In this document: positions 5,284 to 11,082 of the stretch, piece by piece
How the letters are laid out: each line of letters starts with the position of its first letter
How positions within the stretch are numbered: position 1 is the first letter of the stretch
Origin: JANWHZ01 sp041487535
GTDB taxonomy: Bacteria > Patescibacteriota > Saccharimonadia > Saccharimonadales > UBA4665
Length of the DNA stretch: 12,001 nucleotides
Assembly: GCA_041487535.1 (NCBI GenBank)
Contig: JBGPNM010000039.1
Span: 1-12,001 of the forward strand
Direction: 5' to 3'
Position numbers and translations under genes: made by a program
Notes under the pieces: generated by a model
Told to the model about the DNA's origin: nothing
Seen by the model: the letters and a program-made list of their open reading frames with translations, nothing else
Database searches by the model: none

Positions 5284-6804
5284 ATGATGCAAACAAATGA
5301 GAAAATCGGCCGACTTATTGCTCAGATACGACAAGATAGAAGCCTGACGCAGGCGGAATTCGCCAAACGGCTGTCCACCAGCCAGTCGGCAGTCAACCGC
5401 ATAGAACACGGCAACCAGAACCTCAGTCTGCAGATGCTGGCGCGAATCAGCGATGTCCTGAACAAGCAGCTGATAAGCGTCTCCAGCGGCGCGGTCAACT
5501 TGCGCATCGAGGGCGGCCACGAACTGCACGGCGATATTACCCTCAAGACCAGCAAAAATGCTGCCGTTGGGCTGCTCTGCGCCAGCCTGCTTAACTACGG
5601 CGTGACGCACTTCAAATCATTCCCGCGCATCGAGGAAGTCTACCGGATCATAGAGGTCATGGAAAGCATGGGCGTAAACGTTAAGTGGCTTCCGGGCAAC
5701 GATCTGGAAATCCGCCGCCCCGCCAAGCTGACGCTCGAACGCCTCGACGCCGAAGCCGCCCGCAAGACCCGCTCGGTGCTGATGATGATGGGGCCGCTGA
5801 TGCACGATTACGAAGCCTTTCGGATCCCCTACGCCGGCGGCTGCAAGCTGGGCTCGCGCACGGTGGCGCCCCACCTGTACGCATTGGAGGAATTCGGCGT
5901 AGATATCGTCGCAACACAGGGATTTTACAACGTTACCGTCCAAAAGAAGCCCGCCGGCCGTATCACGCTGTACGAAGCCGGCGATACTGTAACGGAAAAC
6001 GCCCTGTTGGCAGCCGCCCGTACACCGGAAGAGACCATTATTGAATTCGCCACGGCCAACTACTCCGTGCAGGACGTCTGTTTCTACCTTCAAAAGCTCG
6101 GCGTCAAAATTGACGGCGTGGGCACAACGACGCTGCGGGTCAAGGGTGTGCCGGTTATCAAGAAAAATATCACCTACGCGCCAGCCGAGGACCCAATCGA
6201 GGCTATGTTTTTTACCGCCGCCGCCGTCACTACCAACTCAGAAATTACCATCCGCCGGGTCCCGATCAATTTCGTTGCGCTGGAACTCCTCAAGCTCAAA
6301 AAGATGGGCCTCGGGTTTGACCAAACCGAACGTTACAAGGCCGAGAACGGACAAACCGATTTAGTCGACCTGACAATCCACAAACACAACGGCAAACTGC
6401 GCGCCCTGGAGGATAAAATTCATTCCCTACCCTATCCGGGCATCAATGCCGACAACCTGCCCTATTTCGTGCCTATCGTCGCCATGGCCAAGGGCCGTAC
6501 GCTCATTCACGACTGGATGTACGAGAACCGCGCCATTTACTATACGGAGCTGACGAAAGTCGGTGCCGAGATCGAACTGGCCGACCCGCACCGTGTCTAT
6601 ATTGTGGGACCCACCAAATACCGTGCGGCCGACGTGGTTTGTCCGCCGGCACTTCGCCCGGCCAGCCTGCTGCTTATTGCCATGCTGGCCGCCGACGGCA
6701 TCAGCATGCTGCGCAACATCTACACCATCCAACGCGGCTACGAGGACTTGGCCGAACGGCTCAACTCGCTCGGCGCCCAAATCACCGTCATGCGCGAGAT
6801 GTAA
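5284..6804 (+). CDS. murA: UDP-GlcNAc 1-carboxyvinyltransferase with N-terminal XRE HTH domain
   Basis: MurA transfers enolpyruvate from PEP to UDP-GlcNAc, the first committed step of peptidoglycan synthesis. Residues 1-65 are an XRE-type helix-turn-helix (I8-G-R-L-I-A-Q-I-R, S20-L-T-Q-A-E-F-A, S32-T-S-Q-S-A-V-N-R-I-E-H-G). The MurA/EPSP-synthase fold follows from about 70 to 506. Catalytic features are K91-N92 (K22-N23 in E. coli), the nucleophile C187 in G-G-C-K-L-G-S-R, R192, D390 in Y-P-G-I-N-A-D-N, R458 in P-A-L-R-P-A-S, and I-Q-R-G-Y-E near the end. Cys at 187 predicts fosfomycin sensitivity of the enzyme. At 506 aa it is about 85 residues longer than standard MurA. The frame is open throughout and there is no internal ATG with an SD at the domain boundary, so this is a true fusion. 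ATG 5284 and 5287 are equivalent starts. Confidence 0.95.
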   Translation: MMQTNEKIGRLIAQIRQDRSLTQAEFAKRLSTSQSAVNRIEHGNQNLSLQMLARISDVLNKQLISVSSGAVNLRIEGGHELHGDITLKTSKNAAVGLLCASLLNYGVTHFKSFPRIEEVYRIIEVMESMGVNVKWLPGNDLEIRRPAKLTLERLDAEAARKTRSVLMMMGPLMHDYEAFRIPYAGGCKLGSRTVAPHLYALEEFGVDIVATQGFYNVTVQKKPAGRITLYEAGDTVTENALLAAARTPEETIIEFATANYSVQDVCFYLQKLGVKIDGVGTTTLRVKGVPVIKKNITYAPAEDPIEAMFFTAAAVTTNSEITIRRVPINFVALELLKLKKMGLGFDQTERYKAENGQTDLVDLTIHKHNGKLRALEDKIHSLPYPGINADNLPYFVPIVAMAKGRTLIHDWMYENRAIYYTELTKVGAEIELADPHRVYIVGPTKYRAADVVCPPALRPASLLLIAMLAADGISMLRNIYTIQRGYEDLAERLNSLGAQITVMREM

Positions 6805-6812
6805 CCCTAATA

Positions 6813-6833
6813 GGACACCCCTTCGGGGTTTCC
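6813..6833 (+). terminator. Hairpin after murA, possible terminator
   Basis: ACCCC (6817-6821) and GGGGT (6825-6829) form a 5-bp stem with a TTC loop. It extends outward by GGA/TCC (6813-6815 with 6831-6833) across one mismatch. It starts 9 nt after the murA stop. Only TTT follows the inner stem, so it is a weak intrinsic terminator, possibly helped by the larger hairpin just downstream. Confidence 0.45.
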
Positions 6834-6840
6834 CATCGCG

Positions 6841-6867
6841 CCGGGTTCGAAGTAAATTCGAACTCGG
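6841..6867. repeat. 11-bp stem hairpin built from two TTCGAA palindromes
   Basis: CCGGGTTCGAA (6841-6851) pairs with TTCGAACTCGG (6857-6867) across a GTAAA loop, 11 bp with a single G-T pair. Its right arm overlaps CTCGGG (6863-6868), which can pair instead with CCCGAG (6888-6893), so the two structures compete. As DNA it places two TTCGAA hexamers exactly 11 bp apart, one helical turn, just upstream of the galE promoter. It could be a second terminator of murA or an operator. Confidence 0.5.
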
Positions 6868-6909
6868 GCTGCTCTTCCCCAGCAACCCCCGAGCGTAATC
6901 CGAGTGTTG

Positions 6910-6915
6910 TATAGT
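6910..6915 (+). promoter_or_regulatory. galE -10 element
   Basis: TATAGT (5/6) is followed by a predicted start near 6922 and a leader of about 23 nt that holds AAGGAG (6933-6938), 6 nt before the ATG at 6945. No -35 is evident at 17 nt upstream. Confidence 0.5.
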
Positions 6916-6944
6916 ATGTATTTGCAGAGAAGAAGGAGAAATTC

Positions 6945-7964
6945 ATGAACGTACTCGTTACCGGCGGCGCTGGTTATATCGGTTCCCATACCCTTGTTGA
7001 ACTGCTGGCGGCAGGCCATGCGCCAATTGTTGTAGATAATTTATCCAATAGCAGCAAGGAATCGCTCGCCAGAGTAGAAAAGATTACCGGCCAGACAGTC
7101 CCATTTTACGAAGCTGATTGCCGCGACAAAGCAGCTATGACCGATATTTTTGAAAAACATGCGCTCGACTGCGTTATCCATTTTGCAGGCTTAAAAGCTG
7201 TCGGCGAGTCGGTCAGCAGGCCGCTCAGCTACTACCGCAACAATCTGGATGCTACCCTTACGCTATGCGAAGTTATGCAGGAAAAAGGCGTACGCAAGCT
7301 CATCTTCAGCTCGTCGGCGACGGTTTACGGCACGCCGGAGAAATTGCCGCTGGACGAAACCTGCCGGACCGGCGTTGGCATTTCCAACCCCTACGGACAA
7401 ACAAAGTTCATGATAGAACAAATTCTGCGCGATCTTGCCGTAGCCGACCCGTCATGGCAAATTACGCTGCTACGCTACTTCAACCCTATCGGCGCGCACG
7501 AGAGCGGTTTGATCGGCGAAGATCCCAACGACATCCCGAACAACCTGCTGCCCTACGTTTCGCAAGTGGCGGTCGGCAGACTCGAGAAAGTACGTGTTTT
7601 CGGCGATGATTACAGTACGCCCGACGGCACCGGCGTGCGCGACTACATCCATGTCGTTGACCTGGCTAAGGGCCACGCAGCAGCGCTCAAACACCTGCCG
7701 AAAGGCGGCGATGTGGCTGTGTACAATTTGGGCACCGGCAAAGGAGTGTCGGTGCTGGAAGCAATCCGCGCCTTCGAGGACGCCAGCGGCAAAAAAATCC
7801 CCTACGAGATTGTCGGCCGACGGCCCGGCGACCTGGCAGCCGTGTACGCGGACTGCTCAAAAGCTAACCGCGAGCTGGGGTGGCAGGCTTCGAAGACTAT
7901 TGAGGACAGTTGTGCCGACGCCTGGCGCTGGCAGTCTGCCAATCCCAACGGCTTCCGCAACTAA
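6945..7964 (+). CDS. galE: UDP-glucose/UDP-GlcNAc 4-epimerase
   Basis: GalE is an extended short-chain dehydrogenase that inverts C4 of UDP-hexoses using tightly bound NAD. The 339-aa length matches E. coli GalE (338). The NAD loop is T6-G-G-A-G-Y-I-G-S; V30-D-N-L-S-N-S follows. The catalytic set is S124 in F-S-S-S-A-T-V-Y-G and Y150-x-x-x-K154 in N-P-Y-G-Q-T-K. Substrate-side motifs are L-R-Y-F-N-P-I-G-A (176-184) and G-V-R-D-Y-I-H-V-V-D-L. In the gate segment G-D-L-A-A-V-Y-A-D, the position of E. coli Y299 is V300. A small residue there usually permits N-acetylated sugars, so UDP-GlcNAc/UDP-GalNAc activity is plausible. A strong SD fixes the start. The gene precedes a membrane GT2 and probably feeds it. 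Its TAA stop abuts a large palindrome. Confidence 0.96.
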   Translation: MNVLVTGGAGYIGSHTLVELLAAGHAPIVVDNLSNSSKESLARVEKITGQTVPFYEADCRDKAAMTDIFEKHALDCVIHFAGLKAVGESVSRPLSYYRNNLDATLTLCEVMQEKGVRKLIFSSSATVYGTPEKLPLDETCRTGVGISNPYGQTKFMIEQILRDLAVADPSWQITLLRYFNPIGAHESGLIGEDPNDIPNNLLPYVSQVAVGRLEKVRVFGDDYSTPDGTGVRDYIHVVDLAKGHAAALKHLPKGGDVAVYNLGTGKGVSVLEAIRAFEDASGKKIPYEIVGRRPGDLAAVYADCSKANRELGWQASKTIEDSCADAWRWQSANPNGFRN

Positions 7965-8127
7965 AGACCTCTTGCAGAATAAGCCGTGAGCCCGGAACGT
8001 GATAATTTTTGTTCCAAATTGATCAAAGCCGACAAAGCGTAACTGTAGTTACGCTGCGAAGGCTTTGGCTCTATTTGGGGCAAAAATGGCGCGTTCTGGG
8101 CCATGGATTTATTTTGCAAGAGGTCTT
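7964..8127. repeat. 164-bp near-perfect palindrome, MITE-like element or giant hairpin
   Basis: Every base i pairs with base 16091-i around a GT centre (8045-8046). The outer 13 bp are perfect (AAGACCTCTTGCA at 7964-7976 with its complement at 8115-8127), followed by one G-T and 5 more pairs. The inner 8 bp (GCGTAACT 8037-8044 / AGTTACGC 8047-8054) and 7 bp (CAAAGCC 8024-8030 / GGCTTTG 8061-8067) are also perfect. Over the 81-nt arms I count 54 Watson-Crick pairs and 9 G-T pairs without gaps. A compensating 1-nt shift in the middle would add more. TAA occurs directly at both outer edges (7962-7964 and 8127-8129) and would be a 3-bp target duplication that includes the galE stop codon. There is no ORF with support inside. 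The region 7965-8273, over 300 nt, holds this element and then an AT-rich leader. Confidence 0.8.
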
Positions 8128-8236
8128 AATACCAGCTGCCAAACTTGTCAAAAATACAATTGTAGGCGAAATTCTATTTACACATAAATTCCATTGTTAT
8201 ACAGTTGTTCAGGATTAACAGACGATAGTGGGGGTA

Positions 8237-8262
8237 ACTCTTGCGCTGTAAAGGGCAAGAGT
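8237..8262 (+). promoter_or_regulatory. Leader hairpin before the GT2 gene
   Basis: ACTCTTGC (8237-8244) and GCAAGAGT (8255-8262) form a perfect 8-bp stem with a 10-nt loop, ending 11 nt before the ATG at 8274. The core word CTCTTGC/GCAAGAG also occurs in both ends of the 164-bp palindrome (7969-7975 and 8116-8122). The loop holds AAAGG but no SD at a normal distance exists. A role in translation control or as a protein site is possible but unproven. The rest of 8128-8236 is AT-rich, with a TACAATTGTA palindrome (8155-8164) and a weak extended -10 (TGT-TATACA, 8195-8203). Confidence 0.45.
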
Positions 8263-8273
8263 GGTATTTCTTG

Positions 8274-9986
8274 ATGCAACGAATAGGCATTGTACGACTG
8301 ATTGGCGGTATTGTAGGCTGGGCAGGACAAATCATAACCTCCTCGATGATTTTGGCTGTTCTGATTTTTATCGTTGTCAACTTTTACATTTTCTCGTCCA
8401 TCGTCAACCTTGATTCATTTTTTTACGCCTTCCTGTTACTGTCGCTGCTGACCGACGGATTGTTCACCCTCATCCACCTGCCGAGACGGCGCCGTTCGGT
8501 ACGGCACGCGCAATTCAGTCCCGCCAAACTGACCGTCGTCATCGCTTGCCATAACGGCGAGGATGTCATCAAGGAGACGATCGAGAACGCGGCGGTGCAT
8601 GTGCCGCTGAAGCAGATCATTGTTGTGGACGATGCCTCTACCGACAACACCGCTGCCGTCGCCCGCGCAACCGGCGCCAAGGTAATCGTCAACGCAGTCA
8701 ACCTCAACAAGGTTCGCAGCATTGACGCCGGCGTAGCCAAGGCCAAGACGCCGTATGTACTGATCCTGGACGACGATACGCTCATAGGCAAATCGTTCAT
8801 TCCCACCAGTTTGCTTGACGACGGCTATACCGCCGTCGCGTTCAATGTCATGCCTATCACAGAAAAGACGCTTCTAAACGAACTCCAGCGGCTTGAGTAC
8901 CACAGCACTATGCAGATCGGCAAACATCTGCGCGCCAGCGCCGGGGCGATCGGCAACGTATCCGGTGCCATCGGACTGTTTCGGACCGATGATCTGAAGC
9001 GGCAATTCGCGCTGCATTCCGGACAATTTGCGGGCGAGGACGAACAACGCACGCTGCTGGCCCATATGTACGGCCAGGGCAAAGGCATCACCTATTACGA
9101 CTCACTCGTGCTGACCAAAGCGCCTGCCACCTACAAAGAGCTGTTCCGGCAGCGGGCCTATAGCTGGAGCCTGTCGGTACCCGAACAGATGGTTCTTTAC
9201 TGGCGCGTTCTCCTGGCGCCGCGCTTTCACTATTTGCTGAAAGCGGAGAAAGCCTACCTCATCTACATCTACCTGACCGAGCCGTTGCGCATATTGTTCT
9301 TTTGGACGCTCATCAAGCAGCCCAGCCACATGGTGGTTACCTATGGGTTCTACCTGCTACTTAATGTCATCATTTGGCTGCGGCTGGGCCGTAAAGACAC
9401 GCTGCGCGCGGTCATATGCTCGCCTATCTATACGATGTGGCTCATCACGTGCCGCTTTATCGGCTACTTTTACTGGCTGAAGGTGAAGGCGAATTACCTG
9501 ATGCGGCGGCTGCACAAGCAAGCCAACCAGCGCAAGCTGCTGCTGGAGTACGCGTTTACCTTCGCAATCATCGTAAGTTCGTGGACCATCAGCATCCAAC
9601 ATTTCAGGAGCGAGATGCATCTGTTCTATAAGATCAGGACCGACAGCCTGACAAGCAATGCCGACGCCTTCGATTACAGCTCGGTTACGACCCAGGAACA
9701 ACTAGCGGCGCTTGCCAGCCCAGGCAACCCCTCCAGCGTGGCTGTTTTCGTAGAGCAAGGGGATACACTGCGGGCGGTGGCGCATAAGACGGTTGACAAT
9801 TACGCCCTTGGGCAACCCGCCGTCCTGGTGCGCGTCACCGATTACCAACGCTGGAAGATAGACATGTGGCTCGCGAGCCGGCTGCCTGCAAACGTCGTCA
9901 ACCAACCCGGGACGATGATAGGGGTCGCAAAAAGCCTGGTCAAACAGGCGATTGCCGCCGGCACGCCAGCGAGGAAGCACCCATGA
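8274..9986 (+). CDS. Membrane GT2 glycosyltransferase, processive polysaccharide-synthase type
   Basis: This 570-aa protein has two N-terminal membrane segments (about 22-43 and 49-67), a cytoplasmic GT2 catalytic domain (85-300), three or four more membrane segments between about 327 and 442, and about 130 further residues. GT2 motifs are V118-D-D-A-S-T-D-N-T (UDP binding), L165-D-D-D-T (metal), G254-E-D-E (catalytic base, TED-like) and R292-Q-R-A-Y-S-W-S, a variant of Q-x-x-R-W of cellulose, hyaluronan and PNAG synthases. The likely reaction is polymerisation of a UDP-sugar coupled to export; the sugar cannot be read. The C-terminal tail after the last membrane segment (450-570) is not found in standard synthases. 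It contains V493-E-Q-G-D-T-L-R-A-V-A, which recalls half a LysM motif. The ATG at 8274 is preferred to an upstream in-frame TTG at 8241; neither has a clear SD. It overlaps the next gene by 4 nt. Confidence 0.87.
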   Translation: MQRIGIVRLIGGIVGWAGQIITSSMILAVLIFIVVNFYIFSSIVNLDSFFYAFLLLSLLTDGLFTLIHLPRRRRSVRHAQFSPAKLTVVIACHNGEDVIKETIENAAVHVPLKQIIVVDDASTDNTAAVARATGAKVIVNAVNLNKVRSIDAGVAKAKTPYVLILDDDTLIGKSFIPTSLLDDGYTAVAFNVMPITEKTLLNELQRLEYHSTMQIGKHLRASAGAIGNVSGAIGLFRTDDLKRQFALHSGQFAGEDEQRTLLAHMYGQGKGITYYDSLVLTKAPATYKELFRQRAYSWSLSVPEQMVLYWRVLLAPRFHYLLKAEKAYLIYIYLTEPLRILFFWTLIKQPSHMVVTYGFYLLLNVIIWLRLGRKDTLRAVICSPIYTMWLITCRFIGYFYWLKVKANYLMRRLHKQANQRKLLLEYAFTFAIIVSSWTISIQHFRSEMHLFYKIRTDSLTSNADAFDYSSVTTQEQLAALASPGNPSSVAVFVEQGDTLRAVAHKTVDNYALGQPAVLVRVTDYQRWKIDMWLASRLPANVVNQPGTMIGVAKSLVKQAIAAGTPARKHP

Positions 9987-11038
9987 AACAACTGATACGG
10001 CGCTTCTACATACTAGTTTCGGCGCTGATTATACTCGCCGGCGGATCAGCCGCCGCCTGGATGATGCATCTGGGAGCCAGCAAACTGCCGCTGCGGCAAT
10101 ACTTTCCGCGGACGCAAACGAATGCGGTCTGGGACTGGACTGATCCAGAAGGCAAAAGCCAGAACGATTTGGACAGCATCTCCGAATTTATGTACCTCCA
10201 CCAGCTGAACGCGGTATACGTGTGCGCCGGAGACCGTTACTTAAGCATCGCACGCATCAAAAGCCCCGCAGAGCAGGCCGCGGAACGGGAACGTTTCGAG
10301 AACGCATTATCCCGTTACGTCACTACGCTGAGCAAACGCAAGATTAAGGTATACGCGGCTGCCGGCGATGTATCCTGGAGCAATCAGGACAAACAGGGTA
10401 TCCCCTTATCTGTCCTGTACGCTGTCGAGAATTATAATAACCGCCACCCTCAGGAACAGCTAGCTGGCATCGAGTTTGATATCGAAGCCTATAACCAGCC
10501 TGGTTTCGCGCCCGGCTCTATGACGGTCAAAAGCCTGGTGCTCACCGATTGGCTTGACATGGTAGACAAGCTTGCCGCCGAAAACGCGCTATACACCAGC
10601 AAACTGCACCGCCGGCTCGAACTCGGCTTTGCTATTCCCTACTGGTTTGACGACGAAAATGGCAATATCCCTGCGGTTACTTGGCAGAATAAGACCGGCC
10701 CTACGCTGTACCATTTGCTCGACCGCCTGAACCAACTGCCGCAAAGTAATGTCGTGGTGATGGCCTACCGCAATGCCGCCCGCGGCAACGACGGCATTAT
10801 CTACCATGCACGCACCGAAGTGGAATACGCGCAGGCCAAAGCCCCCCGTGTCCGGGTAATCATCGGTCAAGAGCTAAACAACGTCGAACCCGAGAAAGTT
10901 ACTTACTACGGTCACTCTGCCACCGAACTATCCAGCCAGGCAGCGGCGGTAGGCGGTGAATTTCGGGATAACCGCGCATATGCCGGTATTGCTATCAACG
11001 ACCTGGCAGCTTTCCAACAGATGGAAAGCGGGCGCTAG
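9983..11038 (+). CDS. Membrane-anchored TIM-barrel glycoside-hydrolase-like protein
   Basis: This 351-aa protein starts with a short basic stretch and one hydrophobic segment (about 9-31), a signal anchor that places the rest outside. The remainder reads like a (beta/alpha)8 barrel: N47-A-V-W-D-W, L75-N-A-V-Y-V, K122-V-Y-A-A-A-G-D-V-S-W, A161-G-I-E-F-D-I-E-A-Y, E213-L-G-F-A-I-P-Y-W-F-D-D, V257-V-V-M-A-Y-R-N, V292-I-I-G-Q-E and Y333-A-G-I-A-I-N-D. D166 and E168 in the strand-4 motif resemble the acid residues of GH18-like and related barrels, but I cannot assign a GH family. It probably trims, releases or binds the polymer made by the preceding synthase, as hydrolases in Pga, Pel or cellulose loci do. 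The ATG at 9983 overlaps the GT2 stop (ATGA) and has GAGGAA 6 nt upstream. A longer in-frame ORF upstream is not used. Confidence 0.75.
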   Translation: MKQLIRRFYILVSALIILAGGSAAAWMMHLGASKLPLRQYFPRTQTNAVWDWTDPEGKSQNDLDSISEFMYLHQLNAVYVCAGDRYLSIARIKSPAEQAAERERFENALSRYVTTLSKRKIKVYAAAGDVSWSNQDKQGIPLSVLYAVENYNNRHPQEQLAGIEFDIEAYNQPGFAPGSMTVKSLVLTDWLDMVDKLAAENALYTSKLHRRLELGFAIPYWFDDENGNIPAVTWQNKTGPTLYHLLDRLNQLPQSNVVVMAYRNAARGNDGIIYHARTEVEYAQAKAPRVRVIIGQELNNVEPEKVTYYGHSATELSSQAAAVGGEFRDNRAYAGIAINDLAAFQQMESGR

Positions 11039-11065
11039 CGCCGGTACTGCCACAGCCGGCAGGTA

Positions 11066-11074
11066 TGGTATAGT
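11066..11074 (+). promoter_or_regulatory. Extended -10 promoter of the sortase gene (leaderless)
   Basis: TGG-TATAGT is a good extended -10 element ending 8 nt before the ATG at 11083, and no SD is present. The predicted start is within 1-2 nt of the ATG. The arrangement is nearly the same as upstream of the ATP-grasp gene. A 12-bp palindrome GGCGCTAGCGCC (11031-11042) covers the stop codon of the upstream gene. Confidence 0.58.
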
Positions 11075-11082
11075 GAAAAGCA

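Noticed and set aside
6841..6867. tRNA gene, suggested by the GGTTCGAA stretch that resembles a T-arm
   Set aside because: The stem is 11 bp with a 5-nt loop, not a 5-bp stem with a 7-nt loop, and no acceptor, D or anticodon arm can be placed on either strand.
7994..8015. GGAAC/GTTCC hairpin with an AT-rich loop as the galE terminator
   Set aside because: Only 5 bp with a 12-nt loop and no T tract after it; the same bases pair better within the 164-bp palindrome.
8009..8218. A 69-codon plus-strand frame beginning with TTG inside the galE-GT2 gap
   Set aside because: It crosses half of the 164-bp palindrome, has no SD or ATG, and its sequence is fully explained as the reverse arm of the repeat plus leader.
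9747..9779. LysM domain in the GT2 C-terminus
   Set aside because: Only the first strand and helix resemble LysM; the conserved second half is missing, so it is mentioned but not called.
9866..9982. Upstream extension of the hydrolase-like gene to a start at 9866
   Set aside because: The extension is a shifted reading of the GT2 tail. The ATG at 9983 has GAGGAA, overlaps the stop codon as ATGA and begins a normal signal anchor.
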